A stretch of 45,153 nt of DNA, taken from NCBI GenBank assembly GCA_902476875.1, contig CABSFC010000010.1:1-45153 (forward strand), written 5' to 3'. A program made the position numbers and the translations under genes. The notes beneath the pieces were generated by a model. That model was given only the letters and a program-made list of their open reading frames with translations, was not told where the DNA came from and did not search any database. The first letter of the stretch is position 1. Every line of letters starts with the position of its first letter. Shown piece after piece: positions 25,225-34,374 of this stretch. This DNA is from an uncultured Oscillibacter sp. (GTDB lineage: Bacteria > Bacillota > Clostridia > Oscillospirales > Oscillospiraceae).

Positions 25225-26088
25225 AATATGTGATGCTCCCTCCCCAGCACGGAAATCCGCGGCGGGCAGTTCTGTTACGTCTTGATGGCGATTGGTTTTC
25301 ATAATAAAGAAAAGCCGTCAGCCCTGCATCCCACAAAAGTACAGAATTTCCTGAAACCCAAACCGCACAGATATGTACATGATCGTGAGATACCGCTTTT
25401 TCCTTCTGCTACATGGCCCACTTCGTTTTTGAACTACGGCAAATAGGTTCAGCGTACGCTTTCAAAGCTGCGCCATGAATACTTGTACGGAGACAGGCCC
25501 AAGGAAGGACTTAGCGTTTGCTGCCCTCATGTTCGGCCCGCTGCAGTACTCACATAAGTACCTGTACGCTAATACCTTGGACATCGCCCACTGTTCTACT
25601 AACGCTTTCTTCACCTTGGGAGAATAGGTGCGATACAGCTAATATCGCGCTTACAAGTTGGGAGGATGCCTCGGCAGGTATTATTTTTACTGTTTAGCTC
25701 TATGACCGGTTGACCTTCCGCTTTTTTACGATGCACCGATTTTGCATTTTTACTATCATACTACTTACAGATAAACGTAAAATGAGGTTTAGCTCCCTTT
25801 TGGGTGCTAAACCTCGCGCTTTTCTACCTGTTTTGCAACGCGCCCTAATCCTTAGTCTATGCTGCGTCATTGCCGGTAGTATATTTGCGTTAATAGAGGA
25901 TACTGTGTCAAGGATCTATGACCCTGGTACGGTATCTTCTCTTTACAGCAGGAATATCACATTTGCCAGCCGTGTTCAAGCAAGGAACTAGTAGCAACAA
26001 TCTGTTCTGATAGATTGGTCGTCCAACAATGCTTCAGCAAAATATATACGCTCCCCTTATCCTGTATTAGGAGCGCATAGGCTGACAC
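25225..26088. other. Region without recognisable genes, ending at GntR
   Basis: No convincing coding frame. A terminator-like hairpin GAGGTTTAGC/GCTAAACCTC (25784-25793 with 25806-25815, inner CCC/GGG) is followed by GCGCTTTT. At 26017-26029 the 13-mer GGTCGTCCAACAA is the exact reverse complement of bases 26960-26972 in the GntR-aldolase promoter region. Confidence 0.5.
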
Positions 26089-26814
26089 TTATTCAACGCA
26101 CCGGCGGACCAGATTAAATTCCAGTTTTTCCGTTATGAAATAGCTGTCAGAATAGATAACAGCTTTCCCCCTATCTGAATAGTGAACCTGCTGCAGCAGG
26201 AGCAACGCCTTTGGCTCTGACAGCTTCAGTTTTCGCATCATTTCCTCGTCACTGATTACAGCGTGAAGCGACGTATTAGCGAAGGATACCGGGGCATATT
26301 GGCGCATAAACTCGAATAGTGGTCCCTCATTCTGGACTCTGAATTCTTCCAGCATACCCGACATATACGGAATATAATCCTTAACAAAAGCAATGGGCTC
26401 ACCATCTGCGGTGCGGACACGTTCAATATAAAGCACCTCCAGGGGAGCATTGCCGCCCAACGCTTTAACAACACCTTCCGGTGCAGTGCGCCGGTCAAAA
26501 AGAATGTCCCGTGTTCCGGACTGGTAGCCGCTCTCCTCAATGATGCGTGTTGTGCTCTCCAGGGAGACCAGATTATATTTGATAGAGGCGCTGTCATGAT
26601 AGGAAATTACAAAGGTACCAACCCCATGTCGCGAGAGAAGCAACCCCTCATTCTCCAGTGTTTTCAGCGCCTCCCGCACTGTATTGCGGCTGACGCCCAG
26701 TTCCTGGGCAAGCTCCTGCTCAGAGGGCAACTTGCTCATAAATTCAGCATTCCGTATCCGTCCACGAATGATTTCCCTGACCTGTGTGGCCAGGCTCTTC
26801 GTCATTAGCTTCAC
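26089..26814 (-). CDS. GntR-family (HutC/UTRA) transcriptional regulator
   Basis: 241 residues from GTG 26814, with GAGG 8 nt upstream; ATG 26805 is an alternative. The winged-helix DNA-binding domain is N-terminal (LPSEQELAQELGVSRNTVREALKTLENEGLL) and the UTRA ligand-binding domain follows (about 85-235, with YIERVRTADGEPIAFVKDYI). It is divergent from the aldolase-isomerase-phosphorylase operon and shares its promoter region, so it is the likely regulator of that operon, sensing a sugar phosphate or nucleoside-derived effector. Confidence 0.92.
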   Translation of the reverse strand: MKLMTKSLATQVREIIRGRIRNAEFMSKLPSEQELAQELGVSRNTVREALKTLENEGLLLSRHGVGTFVISYHDSASIKYNLVSLESTTRIIEESGYQSGTRDILFDRRTAPEGVVKALGGNAPLEVLYIERVRTADGEPIAFVKDYIPYMSGMLEEFRVQNEGPLFEFMRQYAPVSFANTSLHAVISDEEMMRKLKLSEPKALLLLQQVHYSDRGKAVIYSDSYFITEKLEFNLVRRCVE

Positions 26815-26846
26815 AGAATAGCCTCACTTTCGCCTATAATATTTTT

Positions 26847-26876
26847 ATTATATATTTACATATGTCCTTTTGTCAA
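26847..26876 (-). promoter_or_regulatory. Promoter of the GntR gene
   Basis: Minus strand: TTGACA (26876-26871), 18-bp spacer, TATAAT (26852-26847), both full consensus. Divergent from the operon promoter 47 bp away. Confidence 0.75.
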
Positions 26877-26922
26877 GAATAGCGGTAGGCTAGCAGTCAT
26901 ATAAAAAATGTACAAATTGCCC

Positions 26923-26951
26923 TTGACAGCTTTAGGGACATAGTGTATATT
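26923..26951 (+). promoter_or_regulatory. Promoter of the nucleoside-salvage operon
   Basis: TTGACA (26923-26928), 17-bp spacer, TATATT (26946-26951). The expected start near 26958 places the GntR-like palindrome at the beginning of the transcript. Confidence 0.75.
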
Positions 26952-26963
26952 TTAAATAGTTGT

Positions 26964-26980
26964 TGGACGACCGTCGTCCA
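26964..26980. promoter_or_regulatory. Candidate GntR operator
   Basis: TGGACGAC-C-GTCGTCCA is a perfect 17-bp palindrome placed 12 bp after the -10 box of the operon promoter. This is a classic repressor site. A related half-site lies at 26017-26029, beyond the 3' end of the GntR gene. Confidence 0.72.
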
Positions 26981-27014
26981 TCTAGAAAGCTGGATAAGAA
27001 AAGGAGGAAGAAAC

Positions 27015-27638
27015 ATGGGCGCAAACAGTTATGACGATATCCGAAAGGAATTAACGAACTTTTGCCGCATTGTCTATGAGAAAGGATATACGCAGGCTTC
27101 CGGAGGCAACCTGAGTTGCCGGGTACCCGGAACCGATTACTTCGCAATCAAGCGCACAGGCGTTAATATGCGCATTATGACAGAGCGTGATGTGCTGATC
27201 ATTGACAGTGAAGGCACTGTAATCGACGGCGAGGGAAAACCCTCCAAGGAGGTCAATTTCCACCTAGGAATCATGAAACTGCGCCCGGAGGTCAACGCAG
27301 TGATCCACTGCCATCCCTGTTATGCGATTGCTTTTGCTAACAATGAGCTGGCTCTGCCTCATGTCACAGTGACCTCACGGAAGGTTGTGGGCCCGGTACC
27401 CTGGGTTCCCGCGGCCCCTGCCGGTTCCCCGGAACTGCGGGATTATGTGGTAGCCGGCTTCCGCAGGCATCCTGAGAGCAAGGCCATCTTGATGAAGGAG
27501 CACGGTATCTGTGCGGTAGGCGCTACGCTGGAGGCTGCGTTTAACATCGCAGATCTGGTGGAGCAGACCGCTTTCCAAGCCTATCTGCAAATTCAGATTG
27601 CCAAAGACCAAGAGCTTTATAGCGCTCTGGCGCTATGA
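27015..27638 (+). CDS. Class II aldolase (L-fuculose-phosphate / 5-deoxyribulose-phosphate aldolase type)
   Basis: 207 residues from ATG 27015 with GGAGG upstream. Class II aldolase features: GGN phosphate-binding motif (30-32), catalytic Glu79 (SKEVNFHLGIM), zinc ligands His98, His100 (VIHCHP) and His163 (MKEHGI). The family cleaves ketose-1-phosphates to DHAP and an aldehyde. Directly followed by an MtnA-family isomerase and a nucleoside phosphorylase, it fits the aldolase of a DHAP shunt, giving DHAP plus acetaldehyde from 5-deoxyribulose-1-phosphate or methylthioacetaldehyde from methylthioribulose-1-phosphate. The exact aldehyde is inferred. Confidence 0.88.
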   Translation: MGANSYDDIRKELTNFCRIVYEKGYTQASGGNLSCRVPGTDYFAIKRTGVNMRIMTERDVLIIDSEGTVIDGEGKPSKEVNFHLGIMKLRPEVNAVIHCHPCYAIAFANNELALPHVTVTSRKVVGPVPWVPAAPAGSPELRDYVVAGFRRHPESKAILMKEHGICAVGATLEAAFNIADLVEQTAFQAYLQIQIAKDQELYSALAL

Positions 27639-27666
27639 TAACAGCAAAGCGAGGGAATAAGGAATC

Positions 27667-28731
27667 ATGACGCGACGAATTAATGATCTGACCAAACAGT
27701 GGCAGGAGGAGGGCCTATGCCTGCCAATTTGGATGGAGGGAGAACGCGTCTGCTTTGTCGATCAGCTTGCCCTGCCAGCCAAAGAGCTTATTCTGTCTAC
27801 CCAGCGGGTTGAGGATTTGGCCGATGCCGTCCGCGATATGACCATTCGGGGTTCCGGTGCCATTGGTATTACCGGTGTTTACGCCATGCTGCTGGCTGCA
27901 GTGACAGGCAGAGGAGACCGGCAGGCAGTATTGGACGCCGGACAGATGATGAAGCAAACACGCCCAACCGCCATTAACCTATCTAAAACAGTGGACGAGT
28001 TGTCTGTATATGCACAGAACTGTCCGGAAGACAGCTTTTTAGATGCCTTTGAGGCTAAATGCTGTCAAATTTTGGAGCGGCAGCTTGACTTTGAGCGGAA
28101 ACTAGGGGAAAATGGCGCAGAGTTGATCCAAGACGGAGACGCTATTTTGACCCACTGTCACTCCGGCGCACTAGCCGGATCTGGCTTTGGCGGTCGCGCC
28201 CTGTCAGTTATCCGCACGGCGTTCAATCAGGGTAAGCGGATTCATGTATTTACCAGTGAGACCCGGCCCTATCTGCAGGGTGCCCGTATCACTGCCTACG
28301 AGCTGTCTAAGTTTGGAATTCCACATACGCTGATCACAGACGGAATGTCCGGTTATCTGATGAGACTGGGGCGGATTCAGAAGGTGGTAGTGGGTTCTGA
28401 TCGGGTTGCCGGTAATGGGGATTTGTTCAATAAGGTGGGGACGTATATGCACGCTGTGGCTGCCTATGAGAATGAGATTCCCTTTTACACGGCGACCTCC
28501 TCCCACACCATAGACTTTTCACTGCGTGAGGGCATGGATCTGAATGTAGAGTATCGTGACGAGCAGGAAGTCCTGAAATTTAACGGAGTGCGTATTACTG
28601 ATGCGAAAACCCATGCTCTGTATCCGGCGTTTGATGTTACTCCTCACGCACTGATTAGCGGAATTGTCACGGAAAGAGGAGTCATTCGGGCGCCTTACCT
28701 GGAGAACTTGAAAAAGATTGAGGCTACTTGA
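27667..28731 (+). CDS. mtnA: MtnA-family sugar-1-phosphate isomerase (methylthioribose-1-P / 5-deoxyribose-1-P)
   Basis: 354 residues, the usual MtnA length. Family motifs: RGSGAIGITGVYAML (60s-70s), catalytic Cys164 in LTHCHSGALAG, SETRPYLQGARITAYEL, catalytic Asp245 in VVGSDRVAGNGDLFNKVGTY, and TATSSHTIDFSL. It converts a 5-substituted ribose-1-phosphate to the ribulose-1-phosphate. Methionine-salvage partners (MtnK, MtnB, MtnW/X, MtnD) are absent; instead the neighbours are an aldolase and a phosphorylase, as in DHAP shunts. The Cys loop reads HCHS where MtnA usually has HCNA, which may reflect a substrate shift. Confidence 0.88.
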   Translation: MTRRINDLTKQWQEEGLCLPIWMEGERVCFVDQLALPAKELILSTQRVEDLADAVRDMTIRGSGAIGITGVYAMLLAAVTGRGDRQAVLDAGQMMKQTRPTAINLSKTVDELSVYAQNCPEDSFLDAFEAKCCQILERQLDFERKLGENGAELIQDGDAILTHCHSGALAGSGFGGRALSVIRTAFNQGKRIHVFTSETRPYLQGARITAYELSKFGIPHTLITDGMSGYLMRLGRIQKVVVGSDRVAGNGDLFNKVGTYMHAVAAYENEIPFYTATSSHTIDFSLREGMDLNVEYRDEQEVLKFNGVRITDAKTHALYPAFDVTPHALISGIVTERGVIRAPYLENLKKIEAT

Positions 28732-28752
28732 AAAGTTGGAGGTTTTATAAAT

Positions 28753-29490
28753 ATGAGTATGACCGCGCCCACCCATCATATTGCCGCCCAGCCCGACGAT
28801 TTCGCCAGGACAGTGCTGATGCCCGGCGATCCGCTCCGTGCCCAGTATATTGCGGAGCACTATCTAAAAGATGTAAAGCAGATTAACGAGATCCGCTGCA
28901 TGTACGCATATACCGGCACCTACAAGGGGGCTCCAGTCTCTGTCATGGCGCACGGTATTGGTGCGCCCAGCATGGCGGTACACGCTCATGAGCTGTATCA
29001 GCTCTATGGTGTGGAAAACATTATCCGTATCGGTACGGCAGGCGGGCTATCCCCCCGGATTCGGCTGCGGGAGTTGCTGGTCGCGATGGGTGCCTGCTAT
29101 AACACCTGCCTGACAGATCAGTTTCCGATCAAGGGAACCTTTTCCGCCATCGCCTCCTATCCACTGATGCGCCAGGCCCTTGATACAGCGGATCGTCTGG
29201 GGATTTCATATCAGGTAGGTAATGTGCTGTCCACGGATATTTTTTATCCGGAGAACAGCGACTCACAGGAGTGCTTTGGTCGGCTAGGTTGCCTGGCCGC
29301 AGAGATGGAGGCCGCCGCCCTCTATATCACAGCCGCCGCCTGTGGAAAAAACGCGCTGGCCCTGTTGACAGTATCTGACAACATTGTGACAGGTGAAAAA
29401 ACCTCCGCCGCCGAGCGTCAGAGCAACTTTACAGCCATGATGGAGGTGGCGCTGGAGAGTGCAGTCGCCATTGCGTCTGCGTCTGAATAG
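28753..29490 (+). CDS. deoD: DeoD-type purine nucleoside phosphorylase
   Basis: 245 residues; GGAGG lies 10 nt before ATG 28753. Hexameric PNP features: phosphate-binding MPGDPLRAQYIAE, HGIGAPSMAVHAHEL, RIGTAGGL, MEAAALY (ribose contact) and the catalytic Asp209 in TVSDNIVTGEKTSAAER. It splits purine nucleosides with phosphate to base and ribose-1-phosphate. In this operon it probably supplies the MtnA-family enzyme with a 5-modified ribose-1-phosphate from an imported nucleoside such as 5'-deoxyadenosine or methylthioadenosine. Ordinary adenosine or inosine salvage is the alternative. Confidence 0.9.
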   Translation: MSMTAPTHHIAAQPDDFARTVLMPGDPLRAQYIAEHYLKDVKQINEIRCMYAYTGTYKGAPVSVMAHGIGAPSMAVHAHELYQLYGVENIIRIGTAGGLSPRIRLRELLVAMGACYNTCLTDQFPIKGTFSAIASYPLMRQALDTADRLGISYQVGNVLSTDIFYPENSDSQECFGRLGCLAAEMEAAALYITAAACGKNALALLTVSDNIVTGEKTSAAERQSNFTAMMEVALESAVAIASASE

Positions 29491-29564
29491 GGAGGCAGGC
29501 CCGCTTCCTTATGCATTTTCAATCTATTCATAAAGGGATATCGAAGATATTGGAGGTTAAGAAT

Positions 29565-30659
29565 ATGAAAAAACAGATTCTCGCTCTGCTTCTGGCGCTG
29601 CTTATAGCCATTGCGGCCACAGCCTGCGGCCAGTCCAAAACTGCCCCTGTAGATAGCGCTGATCCCGTCACTTCTACTGACCAGACGGGCGATGCTGACA
29701 TCAAGTTCGCTTTTGTCTTTGGCATGGGCGGCCTTGGCGATAACGGCTTTAATGACGAGTGCAACGAGGGCTGCCAAATGGCTGTGGATCAGTATGGTGT
29801 CAGTTATGATTTCTGTGAACCCACAGATATTGCGGACTATGAGACGCAGCTGCGTGCATATGCCGACACTGGCGAGTACGATGTCATTTTCTCTAACTCC
29901 AGCGACATGGTGGATATTGTGGAGATGGTGGCAGAGGACTATCCTGCCCAGCGCTTTTGTATGCTGGACTCCGCAATCGATGGTTACGACAATATACACA
30001 GCCTGACCGCTAGTCAGCCTGAACAGCATTTCCTGTCCGGTGTCCTGGCCGGTCTTGCCACCCAGGACGACCGTTTCCCCCTGGCCAATGACGATAATAT
30101 CCTGGGCTTCTGCATTGCCATGGACATTCCAGTCTCCAATGCTCAGGCCGCTGGCTTCCTCGCAGGTGCCAGGTACATCAATCCCGACGTTGAGATTATC
30201 ACCACCTACATTGGTGGCTATAATGACCCTGCTACCGCTAAGGAACAGGCCATTACCATGTATGAGCGGGGTGCCGATATTGTGGGTACAAATTCCGGAT
30301 CCTCCGCTACCGGCGTATTCAGTGCGGCCAGTGAGCTGGATCAGTATGTCATCGGAACTTCTCTGAGCATGGTAGATGCGGATCACAGTCTGTGTACATC
30401 CTTGAAATATATGCAGGCCTTCGTACTTGCAGAGGTCAAAAGTCTCGTAGAGGGAACCTGGGAGCCCGGCGTTGATGTTTACGGAATCAAGGACGGCGTG
30501 TGTGATTACACTCTGGAGGGCGTCAATACTGAAATCCCTCAGGATGTGATTGACACAATAGAGGAAATCAAGGTCCTTGTCTCCGATGGAACACTGGTCC
30601 TGCCCACAACCATTGATGAGTTGGACGCCTGGGCAGCAGCCAATATCTACCAGGGCTGA
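29565..30659 (+). CDS. BMP-family nucleoside-binding lipoprotein of an ABC importer
   Basis: 364 residues from ATG 29565, with GGAGG 10 nt upstream. The lipoprotein signal ends at lipobox ATAC (Cys about 22), then a Ser/Thr/Asp linker. The mature domain (BMP/PnrA type) starts KFAFVFGMGGLGDNGFNDEC. It contains DVIFSNSSDMVD, FLSGVLAGLAT, GFLAGARYINPDV and GADIVGTNSGSSATGVF. Family proteins bind purine nucleosides such as inosine, guanosine or adenosine. It is followed by ATPase and two permease genes. Confidence 0.9.
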   Translation: MKKQILALLLALLIAIAATACGQSKTAPVDSADPVTSTDQTGDADIKFAFVFGMGGLGDNGFNDECNEGCQMAVDQYGVSYDFCEPTDIADYETQLRAYADTGEYDVIFSNSSDMVDIVEMVAEDYPAQRFCMLDSAIDGYDNIHSLTASQPEQHFLSGVLAGLATQDDRFPLANDDNILGFCIAMDIPVSNAQAAGFLAGARYINPDVEIITTYIGGYNDPATAKEQAITMYERGADIVGTNSGSSATGVFSAASELDQYVIGTSLSMVDADHSLCTSLKYMQAFVLAEVKSLVEGTWEPGVDVYGIKDGVCDYTLEGVNTEIPQDVIDTIEEIKVLVSDGTLVLPTTIDELDAWAAANIYQG

Positions 30660-30675
30660 GCACCCACGGGTTCTC

Positions 30676-30694
30676 ACCGCCCGGAGTGGGCGGT
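30676..30694 (+). other. Intercistronic hairpin after the binding-protein gene
   Basis: ACCGCCC-GGAGT-GGGCGGT, a perfect 7-bp stem 16 bp past the stop codon, in a 139-bp gap before the ATPase gene. It probably stabilises the upstream mRNA so that the binding protein is in excess. No U-tract follows. Confidence 0.55.
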
Positions 30695-30798
30695 AGATGT
30701 CCCGACGGTATTAAATAGGGGGCTGTACGCCACAGCTTGGACAGAGGGTCGGGCGTGCAGCCTCCGCTGCTCCACATATCAACAGGAGGGATCATACC

Positions 30799-32331
30799 AT
30801 GGAACTCATCCGTATGGAACAAATCAGCAAGGTATACCAGGATACGGTTGCTCTGGACCATGTGGATTTTCATCTGAATGAGGGAGAGATTCTCTCCATC
30901 TTGGGTGAGAACGGTGCGGGAAAGACAACCTTAATGAAAATCCTCTACGGGATGACTCCTGCCACGGAAGGCTCCATTTTTTACCACGGAAAGCCGCTGC
31001 AGCTCAAGCGCCCTCTGGACGCCATTGATAAGGGCATCTGCATGGTCCATCAGCATTTCATGCTGATCCCTGTATTCTCAGTAACCGATAATATTATTGC
31101 CGGCGCGGAGCCCCACAAAAATATCTTTCTGGATCGAGCTAGGGCCCGTCAAGAGGTTCGGGATCTCATCGCCCAATTCCACTTCAATATGGACCCGGAC
31201 ATCCAGGTAGAGCATCTGTCCGTAGGGGAACAGCAGCGGGTAGAAATCCTGAAGGCCCTTTATCGCAAGGCAAATGTTATCATCTTGGACGAGCCCACTG
31301 CGGTTCTGACACCCAGCGAGGTGGATGAGCTGTTTGCGATTCTCCGCAGGCTGCGGGACAACGGCAAGAGTATTATCATTATCACCCACAAACTGCGTGA
31401 GACAATCGCACTGGCTGACCGCGTCATGGTTTTACGTTCAGGTAAGCTGGTGGCCGACGATGTCTCTCCTAAGGGCGCTACTCCGGAGCAGCTGTCCAAT
31501 CTGATGGTGGGACGGCAGGTGGATTTAAATGTCCGCCGACCTGCCAAGCACATCGGCGAGGTATGTCTGCATGTGGAGGGCTTGACCATGATGGACGGCA
31601 AAAAGGCCAAGCTGAAAAATATTTCCTTGGATGTGCATAAGGGAGAAATCCTGGGGATTGCCGGCGTGGAAGGCAATGGACAGTCCCAGCTTCTGGAGGC
31701 TCTGACCGGCCTCAGTCAGCCGGAGGCCATGACCCTGACCCTGGATGGTCAGCCGGTCCATGGCGCATGTGACGTATTCCTGGATCGGGGAGTGGGCCAT
31801 GTGCCGGAGGACCGGCTGGCGATGGGCTTGGTGAAGGAGATGTCCGTAAAAGACAACCTGATTCTTGGTTATCACGGGCAAAAGCAGTTCTGCGGCAAAG
31901 GCGGACTGATGAAAAACGCGGCAATCGACAGCTATGCTGAGCGGCTGAAGAAGGAGTTTCTCATTAAGGCACCCACGGTGGACGCCAGTGTGGCCTCCCT
32001 GTCCGGCGGTAACCAGCAGAAAGTTATCATCGCCCGGGTGTTTAGCCAAGAGCCCAAGGCTCTCATCGTTGCTCACCCAACCCGGGGCGTGGACATTGGA
32101 GCTATGGAGTACATCCATCAGCAGCTGATTGACATACGGGACAGCGGCGCGGCCGTGCTGCTGATCTCGGCGGATCTGGACGAGGTCCGCACCCTCTCTG
32201 ATCGGATTTTGGTTCTGTATGAGGGTGAGATTGTCTCAGAGAGCCTGCCCGGAGAACTGAATGAGACAGAGCTCGGGCTGCTGATGACAGGCAGCAGGCG
32301 CGACAAAAAGGAGGGGTACATACTATCATGA
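30799..32331 (+). CDS. Nucleoside ABC importer, duplicated ATP-binding protein
   Basis: 510 residues with two ABC domains. The first has Walker A GENGAGKTTL, signature LSVGEQQRVEILKAL and Walker B VIILDEPTAVLTP. The second has a degenerate Walker A (GVEGNGQSQLLEAL, without the Lys-Thr pair) but signature LSGGNQQKVIIARVF. This asymmetry is usual in the RbsA/NupA-type ATPases of sugar and nucleoside importers. AGGAGGG precedes ATG 30799. The stop overlaps the first permease by four bases (ATGA). Confidence 0.93.
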   Translation: MELIRMEQISKVYQDTVALDHVDFHLNEGEILSILGENGAGKTTLMKILYGMTPATEGSIFYHGKPLQLKRPLDAIDKGICMVHQHFMLIPVFSVTDNIIAGAEPHKNIFLDRARARQEVRDLIAQFHFNMDPDIQVEHLSVGEQQRVEILKALYRKANVIILDEPTAVLTPSEVDELFAILRRLRDNGKSIIIITHKLRETIALADRVMVLRSGKLVADDVSPKGATPEQLSNLMVGRQVDLNVRRPAKHIGEVCLHVEGLTMMDGKKAKLKNISLDVHKGEILGIAGVEGNGQSQLLEALTGLSQPEAMTLTLDGQPVHGACDVFLDRGVGHVPEDRLAMGLVKEMSVKDNLILGYHGQKQFCGKGGLMKNAAIDSYAERLKKEFLIKAPTVDASVASLSGGNQQKVIIARVFSQEPKALIVAHPTRGVDIGAMEYIHQQLIDIRDSGAAVLLISADLDEVRTLSDRILVLYEGEIVSESLPGELNETELGLLMTGSRRDKKEGYILS

Positions 32332-33431
32332 AGGATCGGCAGCACAATGTGAAACGGCAGAACCGGCGGCAGGCTGTTGTAACCTCTGCCTTCGCCCTGA
32401 TATTTTCTCTGTTGCTTGGCGCGGTCTTGCTGGCAATTTGCGGTTACTCACCTATTGAGAGCTACACCGCTATTTTTGGCTACTCGCTGGGAACCTTAAA
32501 GGGCTTTGCCCTAACCTTGAGTCAGGCGACGCCTATCCTCTTTACTGGCATGGCATTTGCCATCGCTTACCGGGTGCGTATGATCAATACCGGCGCGGAG
32601 GGCCAGCTCTATGCGGGGGCAATGGCATCAGCGCTAGCCGGCGCCTATATCGTGGGCCTACCCAGTGTGATTCATGTGCCCATCTGCCTGCTAGCGGCAG
32701 CATTGGCTGGCGGACTGCTCGCGGCCTTTGTTGCTTTCCTCAAAATCAAATTTGGTGCAAGCGAAATCATTCTGACTTTGCTACTCAATGATGTTCTGAT
32801 CCTGATTACCGGTTATCTGGCTAATGGTCCACTTCGCCGTGCGGGCAGCAGTGTGGCCCAGACAGAAAAAATTCAGGACAGCGCTCAACTGATACATCTA
32901 ATCCCACAGACTCAGCTGACCATTGCGTTTCTCATCGGCGTGGTACTGGCAATTGTATTGCAGTTTATTCTGACCCGTACAAAATTCGGCTTTGAGGTGC
33001 AGGTCACCGGTTACAATCTGAAGGCGGCCCGGACTGCCGGCATCCCTGTCTCCCGGACCTATCTACTTACATTCGCCATTTCCGGCGCTGTCGCCGCCTT
33101 AGGCGGAGCCGCGATGGTGCTGGGTGTCAACTACCGCTTCCTGGACGGTTTTTCTGCCAGCTACGGCTTCGGCGGCATTTCAGTGGCGGCTCTGGCGGCG
33201 TACAGTCCCTTGGGCGTTATTCTCTCGTCTTTCCTTATCGGCATATTGAAGGCGGGAGCCATTACATTGAATCGTACCACAAGCATTCCTGTGGAGTTTG
33301 TCTCTGTAATTCAGGTTATGGTCATCATCTTTGTCGCCGCGCCCAAGCTGATCCACTCTATTTTGAAAGCGCCGAAAAAGGGATTGAAACGGCTGACAGG
33401 AAAAGCCGTCCAAAGGAAGGAGGCAGTCTGA
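32328..33431 (+). CDS. Nucleoside ABC importer permease 1
   Basis: 367 residues, about 9-10 membrane segments; BPD_transp_2 type. Characteristic stretch: LTLSQATPILFTGMAFAIAY, then RVRMINTGAEGQLYAGAMAS, and later VTGYNLKAARTAGIPVSRT. The N- and C-terminal tails are basic and cytoplasmic. It pairs with permease 2 as in the NupB/NupC-type nucleoside transporters. Confidence 0.92.
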   Translation: MKDRQHNVKRQNRRQAVVTSAFALIFSLLLGAVLLAICGYSPIESYTAIFGYSLGTLKGFALTLSQATPILFTGMAFAIAYRVRMINTGAEGQLYAGAMASALAGAYIVGLPSVIHVPICLLAAALAGGLLAAFVAFLKIKFGASEIILTLLLNDVLILITGYLANGPLRRAGSSVAQTEKIQDSAQLIHLIPQTQLTIAFLIGVVLAIVLQFILTRTKFGFEVQVTGYNLKAARTAGIPVSRTYLLTFAISGAVAALGGAAMVLGVNYRFLDGFSASYGFGGISVAALAAYSPLGVILSSFLIGILKAGAITLNRTTSIPVEFVSVIQVMVIIFVAAPKLIHSILKAPKKGLKRLTGKAVQRKEAV

Positions 33432-33432
33432 G

Positions 33433-34341
33433 ATGACATCACTGATTATTTCCATCCTCTCATCCTCCCTGCGTTCTTCTGTCGTGCTGATCCTGACAGC
33501 TGTGGGCGGAACCTTCTCCAACCGCGCAGGTGTTAGCGATTTAGGGCTGGAGGGCATTATGCTGACAGGCTCCTTTTTTGCCGTATGGGGCTCCTATCTG
33601 ACTGGAAATCCTTGGATCGGCCTGCTATTTGGCGGGTTCTTCGGGGTGTTAATCTCCATGCTTCATGCGGTGATGCACATCACATACCGGGTCAACGCTT
33701 CCATCAGTGGTATGTGCGTCAATCTGTTGGCCACAGCTGCGACACCTCTGTTGCTGACTTTTATCTATGGGATGAACGGGAAGAGCGTACAGGTGACCGG
33801 TTTCAGCAAAATCAATTCTGAACTGCTGGGACGGATACCTTTCATTGGCCCAATTTTGAACGCTCAGAGCATCCTGCTCTATCTTTCGATTATCCTCGTT
33901 GTTGCGGGCTGGGTCTTTATGTACCGAACGACGCTGGGTCTGCGTATGCGGATGGTGGGAGAGAATCCTCAGGCCGCCAGCACTGTGGGCTTAAATGTTA
34001 CCGCCTATAAGTATTTCGGTGTGGCGATGAGCGGCCTGTTTGGCGGCCTGGGCGGCGCATACCTTTCCCTGTCCCAGATGAATATGTTTGTGGAGAACAT
34101 GACCGACGGCCGGGGCTATATTGCCGTCGTGATTAGTGCCTTTGGCCGCTACAACCCACTGGGGGCTACTGCGGGCAGCCTGTTCTTTGGCTTTTTCGAT
34201 TCTCTGCAGACGGTATTTCAGAGCGTTCTGCCTTCCCATCTGGTCAGGATGGCCCCCTATCTATTTACACTGATTGTCCTTGTATTCGGTATGAAGCATA
34301 GCGCCGCGCCAGCAGGCATCGGCAAGCATGTAGAAAACTAA
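33433..34341 (+). CDS. Nucleoside ABC importer permease 2
   Basis: 302 residues, about 8-9 membrane segments; starts one base after the permease 1 stop, with AGGAGGC upstream. BPD_transp_2 features: FSNRAGVSDLGLEGIMLTGS, TTLGLRMRMVGENPQAASTV, GLFGGLGGAYLSLSQMNMFV and AVVISAFGRYNPLGATAGS. It completes the four-part importer. Confidence 0.92.
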   Translation: MTSLIISILSSSLRSSVVLILTAVGGTFSNRAGVSDLGLEGIMLTGSFFAVWGSYLTGNPWIGLLFGGFFGVLISMLHAVMHITYRVNASISGMCVNLLATAATPLLLTFIYGMNGKSVQVTGFSKINSELLGRIPFIGPILNAQSILLYLSIILVVAGWVFMYRTTLGLRMRMVGENPQAASTVGLNVTAYKYFGVAMSGLFGGLGGAYLSLSQMNMFVENMTDGRGYIAVVISAFGRYNPLGATAGSLFFGFFDSLQTVFQSVLPSHLVRMAPYLFTLIVLVFGMKHSAAPAGIGKHVEN

Positions 34342-34374
34342 AATTCAGAGCATAAGAAAGGAGTTTGACATACT

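Noticed and set aside
27667..28731. Methionine salvage pathway via MtnA
   Set aside because: No MtnK, MtnB, MtnW/X or MtnD partner is nearby; the isomerase is flanked by an aldolase and a nucleoside phosphorylase instead.
29418..30677. A 419-codon minus-strand frame opposite the BMP binding protein
   Set aside because: The plus-strand lipoprotein has a signal peptide, ribosome site and family motifs; the antisense frame has none and would cross gene boundaries.
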